12,866 bases of DNA from Actinomycetes bacterium. Lineage in GTDB: Bacteria > Actinomycetota > Acidimicrobiia > Acidimicrobiales > UBA8190. Made by a program: the position numbers and the translations under genes. Numbering within the stretch: the stretch's first letter is position 1; the number at the start of each line of letters is the position of its first letter. Below, piece after piece: positions 7,012-12,840 of the stretch. Location: NCBI GenBank assembly GCA_021798135.1, contig JAJZYI010000065.1, positions 1 to 12,866 on the forward strand. The letters are read 5' to 3'. The notes beneath the pieces are model-generated. The model did no database searches, had not been told where the DNA came from, and worked only from the letters and a program-made list of their open reading frames with translations.

Positions 7012-7082
7012 AGCGGGCGACGGGAATCGAACCCGCGTTCTCAGCTTGGGAAGCTGATGTTCTGCCTCTGAACTACGCCCGC
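7012..7082 (-). tRNA. tRNA-Gly (anticodon CCC)
   Basis: 71 nt cloverleaf read on the minus strand. The acceptor strands are GCGGGCG and CGCCCGC, with discriminator T. The D arm is GTTC-AGAGGCA-GAAC. The anticodon arm is TCAGC-TTCCCAA-GCTGA, giving anticodon CCC (glycine, GGG codons). The T arm is GCGGG-TTCGAAT-CCCGT. All stems pair, with one G-T pair in the T stem. CCA is not encoded. A GATAGT hexamer on the same strand (7096-7101), 13 bases before the 5' end, is a plausible -10. Its anticodon loop marks the inner limit of the duplicated segment at 4791-4835. Confidence 0.95.
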
Positions 7083-7090
7083 AGCGCTCG

Positions 7091-7108
7091 CCAACACTAT
7101 CGTGTTGG
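7091..7108. promoter_or_regulatory. Perfect inverted repeat between tRNA-Gly and the iron-sulfur gene
   Basis: CCAACAC-TATC-GTGTTGG, a 7-base stem with a 4-base loop, in the divergent gap. It overlaps the putative -10 of the tRNA gene (7096-7101, minus strand). It may be an operator or a leader hairpin; its role is unknown. Confidence 0.4.
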
Positions 7109-7244
7109 GGCCGTGCCGTTGCCCGGTCCCCACCGGGGGCGGCCGCCAGGGGATGAGCCACGCGAATGCCCTGGTCACAGATGTCGTATCGCCGGAGGTG
7201 GGCCGGTCCCTGCCGGGGCCCGCGGGGCCGGCCCGCCCGTCTGC

Positions 7245-7250
7245 AGGAGG
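7245..7250 (+). promoter_or_regulatory. Ribosome binding site AGGAGG deciding a TTG start
   Basis: A perfect AGGAGG four bases before TTG 7255. The alternative starts are weaker: GTG 7102 sits within the inverted repeat at 7091-7108, and ATG 7153 has only a G-run directly against it. Confidence 0.6.
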
Positions 7251-7254
7251 ACCG

Positions 7255-9456
7255 TTGCCGATCAGGATCGCCCTCGGGGGCGCTGCCACCGTCATCTGCT
7301 TCGCCATCGCCGGACGGCGGTTCTGGTTCCTGACGCGCCTGGTGCGGGCGGGCCAGCCCGACCGCCGGCGCTTCCGCAACCCGTTCGCCCAGGTCGAGGC
7401 CGAGGTCGTCGACGTCGCCGCCCAGAGGAAGCTGTTCAAGAAGGCAGGGCCCGGCCTCGCCCACGCCTTCACCTTCTGGGGCTTCACCTTCCTGCTCTTC
7501 ACCGTCCTGGAGGCCTACGGCGACCTCTTCCAGCGCACGTTCGTGGTGCCGTTCATCGGCCGGGGCCGGGCGCTGGGCTTCCTCGAGGACTTCTTCGCCG
7601 TGGCGGTCCTGGTGGCGCTGGTGGCGTTCACCATCATCCGCATCAAGAACGCGCCGAGCCGCAAGGACCGCCAGTCCCGGTTCTACGGCTCGCACCTCGA
7701 CGCCGCGTGGGTGACCCTCGGCCTGATCGCGGCGGTCGTCGTCACGCTCCTCGTGTACCGGGGAGCCCAGACCAACGTCGGCCACGACTTCCCCTACGGC
7801 AGCTCCTGGTGGCCCTTCGCCTCCCACCTGGTCGGCCTGTGGCTGCACCCGCTGGGCAGCGGGGTGAACTCCGTGCTGGAGACGGTGTTCGTGATCCTGA
7901 ACGTCGCCGTGATCATGGGCTTCCTCGTCTTCGTGTCGTACTCCAAGCACCTGCACATCTTCATGGCGCCGGTGAACGTCCTCGCCTCGCGCCGGCCCCG
8001 CGCCCTGGGCCCGCTCTACAACACGCCGGACATGGACATGGAGAACGTCAGCGAGGACACCGTGTTCGGCGCCGGCCATGTCGAGGACCTCACCTGGAAG
8101 CAGCTGCTCGACACGTTCAGCTGTACCGAGTGCGGCCGCTGCCAGGAGCAGTGCCCCGCCTGGACCACCGGCAAGCCCCTGTCGCCGAAGCTGCTCGTCA
8201 TGGGGCTGCGCGACAACCTGTTCGCGTCGGCCCCGCGGCTGCTCGGCGTGCCCGCCACGGCGTCGGCCGACGGTGAGGGTGGGGGAACGGCCGACGCCGC
8301 CGCGGCGCGCGCCGCGGCCAAGGCGGAGGCGCCGACGCTGGTGCCCGAGACCATCGACCACGACGTCCTGTGGTCGTGCCTGACGTGCGGGGCGTGCGTG
8401 GAGGCCTGCCCGGTCGACATCGAGCACGTCGACACCATCGTGGAGATGCGCCGCTACGAGGTCCTGATGGAGTCGCGCTTCCCGAAGGAGGCCGGGCTCA
8501 TGCTCCGCAACCTCGAGAACCAGGGCGACCCGTGGGGCCTGGGCGGCTCCAAGCGCCTCGACTGGACCGAGGGCCTGGAGTTCGAGATCCCCGTCGTCGC
8601 CGACCGGATCCCCGACGACGTCGAGTACCTCTACTGGGTCGGCTGCGCCGGCGCCCTCGACGAGCGGGCCCGCAAGATGACCCAGGCGACCGCCCGCCTG
8701 CTGCACCAGGCCGGGATCACCTTCGCCATCCTCGGCCCCCGCGAGACCTGCACCGGGGACCCCGCCAGGCGGCTCGGCAACGAGTTCCTCTACCAGGAGA
8801 TGGGCAAGGCCAACATCGAGACCCTGAACGAGGTCGGGGCCCGCAAGGTCATCGCCTCGTGCCCCCACTGCTTCAACTCGCTGGGCCGCGAGTACCCCGA
8901 CCTCGGGGGCAACGTCGAGGTCATCCACCACTCGCAGCTGCTCGGCCACCTGGTGTCGTCGGGTCGGCTGGCGACCGGCCGCATGGACAGCAAGGTCACC
9001 TACCACGACCCCTGCTACCTCGGCCGCCACAACCGGGTGTTCGACGAGCCCCGCAACGTCCTCGACTCGATCGAGGGCGTCCAGCAGGTCGAGATGCACC
9101 GCCACCGCGAGAAGAGCTTCTGCTGCGGAGCCGGCGGCGCCCGCATGTGGATGGAGGAGACCCTCGGCAAGCGCGTCAACCTGGAGCGCACCGACGAGGC
9201 CCTCACCACCGGCGCCGACGTCGTGTCCACCGCCTGCCCGTTCTGCCTCATCATGCTCGACGACGCCGTGAAGGCCCGCCAGCGCGAGGAGGAGGTCCGG
9301 GTCATGGACCTCGCCCAGATCGTGGAGGAGTCCATGGCTGCGCGCGTCGGTGCCGCCGTCGGCGGCCACGGCGGCGGCGCCAGCAACGGCAGCCTCGGCG
9401 GCCACGCGGAGCCAGGAGCCAGCACGGTCGAGGAGACCGGTGCAGAGGGGAGCTGA
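7255..9456 (+). CDS. etfD: EtfD-like membrane iron-sulfur oxidoreductase (HdrD/NarI-type fusion)
   Basis: A 733-residue fusion resembling mycobacterial Rv0338c (EtfD), which takes electrons from electron-transfer flavoprotein during fatty-acid beta-oxidation and passes them to the membrane quinone pool. Residues ~1-240 form a cytochrome-b-like (NarI/HdrE-type) membrane domain with several TM segments and His residues that could ligate heme. Two [4Fe-4S] motifs follow: C290-x2-C293-x2-C296-x3-C300 and C375-x2-C378-x2-C381-x3-C385, separated by a low-complexity Ala/Gly linker (~333-358). Then come two cysteine-rich CCG domains as in HdrD/GlpC, with C536-P-H-C539, C623-C624-GAGG and C661-P-F-C664. 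All expected cysteines are present. The tail is Gly/Ala-rich. TTG 7255 is chosen for its AGGAGG and because it places the first TM at the N-terminus. ATG 7153 or GTG 7102 would add a Pro/Gly-rich leader. No etfBA genes lie in the window, so the exact partner is inference. Confidence 0.9.
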   Translation: MPIRIALGGAATVICFAIAGRRFWFLTRLVRAGQPDRRRFRNPFAQVEAEVVDVAAQRKLFKKAGPGLAHAFTFWGFTFLLFTVLEAYGDLFQRTFVVPFIGRGRALGFLEDFFAVAVLVALVAFTIIRIKNAPSRKDRQSRFYGSHLDAAWVTLGLIAAVVVTLLVYRGAQTNVGHDFPYGSSWWPFASHLVGLWLHPLGSGVNSVLETVFVILNVAVIMGFLVFVSYSKHLHIFMAPVNVLASRRPRALGPLYNTPDMDMENVSEDTVFGAGHVEDLTWKQLLDTFSCTECGRCQEQCPAWTTGKPLSPKLLVMGLRDNLFASAPRLLGVPATASADGEGGGTADAAAARAAAKAEAPTLVPETIDHDVLWSCLTCGACVEACPVDIEHVDTIVEMRRYEVLMESRFPKEAGLMLRNLENQGDPWGLGGSKRLDWTEGLEFEIPVVADRIPDDVEYLYWVGCAGALDERARKMTQATARLLHQAGITFAILGPRETCTGDPARRLGNEFLYQEMGKANIETLNEVGARKVIASCPHCFNSLGREYPDLGGNVEVIHHSQLLGHLVSSGRLATGRMDSKVTYHDPCYLGRHNRVFDEPRNVLDSIEGVQQVEMHRHREKSFCCGAGGARMWMEETLGKRVNLERTDEALTTGADVVSTACPFCLIMLDDAVKARQREEEVRVMDLAQIVEESMAARVGAAVGGHGGGASNGSLGGHAEPGASTVEETGAEGS

Positions 9457-9470
9457 GCCCCGGGCATAGC

Positions 9471-9539
9471 GCCCGATCCGGCTCCCGGCCCGCGCTCCGG
9501 CGCAGGGCCCGATCCGGCTCCCGGCCCGCGCTCCGGCGC
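9471..9539 (+). repeat. Exact 33-base direct repeat, two copies
   Basis: 9471-9503 and 9507-9539 are identical and separated by AGG, giving a 36-base period. Each copy begins GCCCGATCCGG and ends CGCTCCGGCGC. They lie between the iron-sulfur gene stop and the GlnR-type operator. They could be a recent slippage duplication. Confidence 0.85.
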
Positions 9540-9557
9540 GGCACGGGCCCGCAGCTG

Positions 9558-9595
9558 TTCACACAGCGGTAACAGGCGTGTGACCTCGGCGAAAC
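9558..9595 (+). promoter_or_regulatory. GlnR-type operator upstream of amtB
   Basis: Four five-base half-sites at exact 11-base spacing: TTCAC (9558), GTAAC (9569), GTGAC (9580) and GAAAC (9591), each separated by six bases. This fits the actinobacterial GlnR box, gTnAC-n6-GaAAC repeated twice. The amtB gene is a classic GlnR target, and the box lies about 108 bases before its start. GlnR is expected to activate here under nitrogen limitation. Confidence 0.75.
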
Positions 9596-9628
9596 GGCTC
9601 GCCCGCAAGCTGTCGGCGACGGCGAGCC
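9596..9628 (+). promoter_or_regulatory. Inverted repeat in the amtB leader
   Basis: GGCTCGCC (9596-9603) and GGCGAGCC (9621-9628) form a perfect 8-base inverted repeat around a 17-base loop, directly after the last GlnR half-site. It could be an RNA stem in the leader or an extra protein site. Confidence 0.4.
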
Positions 9629-9703
9629 ACCGCTGTGCCCGAACACGGGCCGCGCCTGCGGTGCTCCTCTGCCGTCACCGAGAAGCGAGAGGAGCGAACG
9701 CCC

Positions 9704-11191
9704 GTGGGCGCAGTGCACGCCATCCCCTACCCGCCGTGGCTGAACACCGGTGACAACACCTGGCAGCTCGTGGCGGCCACCCTGGTCGGCCTCATGAGCC
9801 TGCCCGGGATCGCCGTCCTGTACGGCGGGCTCGTCCAGCGCAAGTGGTCCGTGAACACCATGCTGATGTCCTTCGCCGGCTTCAGCGTGGTGCTCATCGT
9901 CTGGGTCCTCTGGGCCTTCAACATGGGCTTCGGCCACCCCATCGGCGGGGGTGGAGGAACCGGCATCGTCGGCTTCTTCCACAACATGTGGGGCATCCCC
10001 CACCCGATCGTCAGCCACTTCGGCGAGCAGAACCAGGCGGTCCTGCCCGAGGGCACGTCGATCCCGTTCCACTTCCCGACCTCCACGTTCGCCTACTTCC
10101 AGCTGGTGTTCGCGGCGATCACCCCGCTGCTGTTCCTGGGGAGCGTCCTCGGCCGGCTCAAGTTCAAGGCGTGGATGCTCTTCGTGCCGCTGTGGATCAC
10201 GTTCGTCTACACCGTCAACGCCTTCCTGCTGTGGGGCGGCGGCTGGTGGGCGCACCTGGGCGCGGTCGACTACTCCGGCGGCTACGTCATCCACCTCGCC
10301 GCCGGCGTCACCGGGTTCGTCGCCGCCTGGCGGGTCGGCCCGCGGCTCAAGCGGGACCGCCAGCACGGCGTGCCGAACAACCTGCTGCTGGTGGCCGTCG
10401 GCGCCGGGATCCTGTGGCTCGGCTGGAACGGCTTCAACGGCGGTGACCCGTACTACGCGGGCGTCGACGCCGCCGCGGCCGTCCTGAACACCAACCTGGC
10501 CACCGCGGCCGCCCTGCTCACCTGGGTGTTCATGGACTGGGGCTTCACCAGGCAGAAGAAGCCGACGTTCCTCGGCGCGGTCAACGGCATGATCGTCGGC
10601 CTGGTCACGATCACCCCGGCCGCCGGCTGGGTCGACGGCTACGGCGCCATCCTGATGGGCCTGATCGCCTCTGCGGTCGTGTGGGTCGCCTGGAACTACC
10701 TGCCGAGGATCCGGCCGTTCAGCAAGGTCGACGACGCCCTCGGGGTGGTCTACACCCACGGCATCGCCGGCCTCATGGGCGGCCTGATGGTCGGGCTGTT
10801 CGCCGATCCCGGCATGACCGAGTACGGCGTCAGCGGCAAGAACTTCGCCGGCCCCGGGTCGTTCTCCGTCACCGGCCTGTTCTACGGCGGCGGCTGGCAC
10901 CAGCTGTGGCTGCAGTTCGTCTCGGCGCTGTGGGTGATCTGCTTCACCGCCGTGATGACGGTGGTCCTGCTGTGGGTCGTGGGCCTCGTGACCCGCGGCC
11001 TGCGGGAGCCCGACGAGCGGCTGGAGCCCGGCGACCTGGAGCTGCACGACGAGGAGGTGTACCCGCAGGAGAAGTACGCCGAGCGGGTCGGCACCGGCTC
11101 GTCGGGTGCCTTCGCCCTGGCCGGCATCGCCGTCGGGGACGTCTCGCCACCGCTAGCGTCCCCGTCGAGCCCCGAGCGGGAACCCCGCTAG
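9704..11191 (+). CDS. amtB: AmtB-type ammonium transporter
   Basis: A 495-residue Amt/MEP/Rh channel that conducts ammonium across the cytoplasmic membrane. The substrate-path residues are in place: D189 in VDYSGG and the twin histidines H197 (VIHLAAG) and H352 (YTHGIAG). The D-H spacing of 8 matches E. coli AmtB D160/H168. The GWNGFNGGDPYY motif is typical of the family and about 11 TM segments can be traced. The cytoplasmic tail after the last TM is long and acidic (REPDERLEPGDLELHDEEVY), then disordered; this tail is where P-II proteins act in the family. The start is GTG 9704, with AGAGGAG (9688-9694) nine bases upstream; a GTG at 9635 would add 23 non-conserved residues. The glnK gene follows 27 bases later, and a GlnR-type box lies upstream. 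Confidence 0.94.
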   Translation: MGAVHAIPYPPWLNTGDNTWQLVAATLVGLMSLPGIAVLYGGLVQRKWSVNTMLMSFAGFSVVLIVWVLWAFNMGFGHPIGGGGGTGIVGFFHNMWGIPHPIVSHFGEQNQAVLPEGTSIPFHFPTSTFAYFQLVFAAITPLLFLGSVLGRLKFKAWMLFVPLWITFVYTVNAFLLWGGGWWAHLGAVDYSGGYVIHLAAGVTGFVAAWRVGPRLKRDRQHGVPNNLLLVAVGAGILWLGWNGFNGGDPYYAGVDAAAAVLNTNLATAAALLTWVFMDWGFTRQKKPTFLGAVNGMIVGLVTITPAAGWVDGYGAILMGLIASAVVWVAWNYLPRIRPFSKVDDALGVVYTHGIAGLMGGLMVGLFADPGMTEYGVSGKNFAGPGSFSVTGLFYGGGWHQLWLQFVSALWVICFTAVMTVVLLWVVGLVTRGLREPDERLEPGDLELHDEEVYPQEKYAERVGTGSSGAFALAGIAVGDVSPPLASPSSPEREPR

Positions 11192-11218
11192 GGCCCGGCA
11201 GGCAGAGGGAGCAGACCG

Positions 11219-11557
11219 ATGAAGCTGATCGTCGCAGTGCTGAAGCCGTTCAAGCTCGACGAGGTCAAGGAGGCGCTCAAGACCCTCGGCGTGCAGGGCA
11301 TGACCCTGACCGAGGCGCAGGGCTTCGGGCGTCAGCGGGGCCACACCGAGGTGTACCGGGGTGCCGAGTACGAGGTCGACTTCGTGCCGAAGCTGCGCAT
11401 GGAGATCGTCGTCGACGACGCCCAGGCCGACACCGTGGTGGACGCCATCGTCCGCACCGCCGCCACCGGGAAGATCGGGGACGGCAAGGTGTGGGTGGTG
11501 CCCGTCGAGAGCGTGGTGCGCGTCCGCACCGGCGAGCGCGGGAGCGACGCCCTGTAG
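11219..11557 (+). CDS. glnK: P-II nitrogen regulatory protein GlnK/GlnB
   Basis: A 112-residue P-II protein, the standard length. It starts MKLIVAVLKPFKLDEVKEAL. It carries the T-loop (GHTEVYRGAEYEVDF) with the modifiable Tyr51, and the C-terminal signature GKIGDGKVWVVPVESVVRVR. P-II trimers bind ATP, ADP and 2-oxoglutarate and plug AmtB when nitrogen is plentiful. In studied actinobacteria Tyr51 is adenylylated by GlnD. It is named glnK because it directly follows amtB (27-base gap, GAGGGAG before the ATG) and shares its transcript. The usual third gene of the actinobacterial operon, glnD, does not follow; a hairpin terminator and a convergent gene do. Confidence 0.96.
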   Translation: MKLIVAVLKPFKLDEVKEALKTLGVQGMTLTEAQGFGRQRGHTEVYRGAEYEVDFVPKLRMEIVVDDAQADTVVDAIVRTAATGKIGDGKVWVVPVESVVRVRTGERGSDAL

Positions 11558-11626
11558 GGCGCCGGCGCCGGGGACGGCGCCACCGAGCCGACGGGGTGGG
11601 TCCTGGTGTGCAGCCTGCCCCCCGGA

Positions 11627-11665
11627 GGGACGAGCCCGGCCGCCGCGAGGCGCCGGGCTCGTCCC
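11627..11665 (+). terminator. Strong hairpin, probable terminator of amtB-glnK
   Basis: GGGACGAGCCCGG (11627-11639) pairs perfectly with CCGGGCTCGTCCC (11653-11665), a 13-base stem. Inside, one bulged C is followed by CGCC-GCGA-GGCG, which adds four pairs closed by a GNRA-type GCGA tetraloop. No T-run follows, as is common for actinobacterial terminators. It lies 69 bases after the glnK stop and is symmetric enough to work in both directions. Confidence 0.75.
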
Positions 11666-11771
11666 GTCGGCAGCGGCGGTCGAACGACCGGGCGGGCGTG
11701 CCCGTCCGCGTGCCCGGCGACGCGCCGCTCGCCGGTGGCGTGCCGCGGCGCCCCGGAGCGGCCCCGCGTGC

Positions 11772-11843
11772 CCTCTCATCCCGGGCCGGCCTCTCATCCC
11801 GGGCCGGCCCCTCATCCCGGGCAGGCCCCTCATCCCGGGCAGG
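11772..11843. repeat. Four tandem copies of an 18-base unit
   Basis: The unit is CC(C/T)CTCATCCCGGGC(C/A)GG. Copies 1 and 2 (11772-11807) are identical, and copies 3 and 4 (11808-11843) are identical with two changes. Each contains the CCCGGG palindrome. The array lies 19 bases beyond the gpmA stop, between two convergent genes. Confidence 0.9.
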
Positions 11844-11862
11844 CCCCGGCCCCCGGGACGGG

Positions 11863-12618
11863 TCAGCCGCCGGCCTGGCGGCGGACGGCCTCCTGCAGCT
11901 TGGCGACCTCCTCCGGGTCGCCCAGGAAGCGGTCCTCGACGAGGGCCAGACGGTCGTCGAAGCGCAGCAGCCACGGCACCCCGGTGGGGATCTCCAGGCC
12001 GACGATGGCGTCGTCGCCGATGCCCTTGAGCGCCTTCACCAGCGCCCGGATGGAGTTGCCGTGGGCGACCAGCAGCACGCCGCCGAAGCGGTGCAGGTCG
12101 GGCACCACCGCGTCCTCGAAGTAGGGCAGCGCCCGGCGCACCACGTCGGCCAGGCACTCCGTGGCCGGCAGGGCGCTCGGGGCCAGCTCGGCGTACCGGG
12201 GGTCGTGGGCCGGGTGCCGCTCGTCGCCGGGGTCGAGCGCCGGGGGCGGCACGTCGTAGCTGCGGCGCCACACGGTGACCTGGTCGAGCCCGAAGGCGTC
12301 GGCCGTCTCCTTCTTGTTCTTCCCCTGCAGCGCGCCGTAGTGGCGCTCGTTCAGCCGCCAGTGCCGGCGCACCGGGAGCCACGAGCGGCCCAGCGCGTCG
12401 AGGGCCAGGTTGGCCGTCCGCACGGCACGCGTGAGCACCGAGGTGTGGACCACCTGCAGGTCGAGGGCGCCGGCCTCGTGCTCGGCGAGCAGCGTGCGGC
12501 CGGCCGCGGCGGCCTCCGCCTCGCCCTGCGGGGACAGGTCGACGTCCGTCCAGCCGGTGAAGCGGTTGGCGGCGTTCCAGACGGACTCGCCGTGGCGGAG
12601 CAGCACCAGGTCGGGCAC
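11863..12618 (-). CDS. gpmA: 2,3-bisphosphoglycerate-dependent phosphoglycerate mutase
   Basis: A 251-residue cofactor-dependent phosphoglycerate mutase, interconverting 3- and 2-phosphoglycerate in glycolysis and gluconeogenesis in the cytoplasm. The length matches the family (about 250). The catalytic residues are visible: the phospho-acceptor His9 with Arg8 in LLRHGESVWN, E91-R92 in LNERHYGALQGKNK, and His186 in VAHGNSIRAL. FTGWTDVDLSPQGE is the usual conserved N-terminal stretch. The start is GTG at 12618, giving MPDLVLLRHGES. Longer minus-strand frames exist, but upstream codons are Arg/Pro-rich noise. There is no ribosome site, and a TACGCT -10-like hexamer (12626-12631) places transcription start at or next to the GTG, so the mRNA may be leaderless. 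It is convergent with glnK. Confidence 0.95.
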   Translation of the reverse strand: MPDLVLLRHGESVWNAANRFTGWTDVDLSPQGEAEAAAAGRTLLAEHEAGALDLQVVHTSVLTRAVRTANLALDALGRSWLPVRRHWRLNERHYGALQGKNKKETADAFGLDQVTVWRRSYDVPPPALDPGDERHPAHDPRYAELAPSALPATECLADVVRRALPYFEDAVVPDLHRFGGVLLVAHGNSIRALVKALKGIGDDAIVGLEIPTGVPWLLRFDDRLALVEDRFLGDPEEVAKLQEAVRRQAGG

Positions 12619-12625
12619 GGCGGCC

Positions 12626-12631
12626 AGCGTA
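12626..12631 (-). promoter_or_regulatory. Possible -10 element of gpmA (leaderless start)
   Basis: TACGCT on the minus strand, with seven bases between it and the GTG of gpmA. No clear -35 is seen. The spacing would start the transcript at or within a base or two of the start codon, consistent with the missing ribosome site. Confidence 0.35.
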
Positions 12632-12706
12632 GCGAAGACCCCCTCGTGCCGGCGGCGGCCCCGGCCGCCTGGCCGCGGCGGTGGCAGTGTGGCCGCCCCG
12701 GCCGGT

Positions 12707-12759
12707 CGCCCGGACTGGCGGTGGCCGTGCGGCAGCACCACGCCCGGACTGGCCGTGGC
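12707..12759. repeat. Short direct repeat in the gpmA upstream region
   Basis: The 19-mer CGCCCGGACTGGCGGTGGC (12707-12725) recurs at 12741-12759 with one mismatch, a 34-base period. It lies between gpmA and the heat-shock-like promoter. No function can be assigned. Confidence 0.5.
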
Positions 12760-12808
12760 GGCACACGTCCGCGGCGATCCGGGACGCTCCACTGCCGTGT
12801 GCAGCGAT

Positions 12809-12829
12809 CTTGATACGGATGCACTCAAC
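12809..12829. promoter_or_regulatory. HAIR-like operator (HspR binding inverted repeat)
   Basis: CTTGATA-N7-ACTCAAC against the HspR consensus CTTGAGT-N7-ACTCAAG. The spacer is exact. The left arm matches 5 of 7 bases and the right arm 6 of 7. It overlaps the -35 and spacer of the promoter at 12810-12840, the expected place for a repressor. Confidence 0.6.
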
Positions 12830-12840
12830 TTTGCTATACT
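12810..12840 (+). promoter_or_regulatory. Forward promoter with extended -10 for a gene beyond the right edge
   Basis: -35-like TTGATA (12810-12815), 19-base spacer, and -10 TATACT (12835-12840) preceded by TGC, making an extended -10. This is one of the few A/T-rich patches in the window. Transcription would run off the right edge into an unseen gene. Confidence 0.65.

Larger units (their letters stand above)
11558..11862. other. 305-base convergent intergenic region
   Basis: It lies between the glnK stop and the end of gpmA. It holds three GGCGCC hexamers (11558-11581) that can form a small hairpin just after the glnK stop, the strong hairpin at 11627-11665, and the 18-base tandem repeat at 11772-11843. 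I see no gene. Confidence 0.7.

Noticed and set aside
6658..9405. 915-codon minus-strand open frame opposite the iron-sulfur gene
   Set aside because: It runs straight through the tRNA-Gly gene and is low-complexity over most of its length. Only its far 3' end might contain a decayed gene, which is listed separately.
9302..11047. 581-codon minus-strand open frame opposite amtB
   Set aside because: Shadow of amtB; composition is Asp/His/Gly/Arg-biased and there is no ribosome site.
11772..11843. CRISPR array
   Set aside because: The 18-base units are head-to-tail with no spacers and there are no cas genes.
11153..12766. 537-codon minus-strand open frame covering glnK and gpmA
   Set aside because: The gpmA frame has all catalytic motifs; this frame has none and reads through the 18-base repeats.
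10681..12813. 710-codon plus-strand open frame spanning amtB end, glnK and gpmA
   Set aside because: It crosses three well-supported genes, a hairpin and a tandem repeat in other frames, so it is not a gene.
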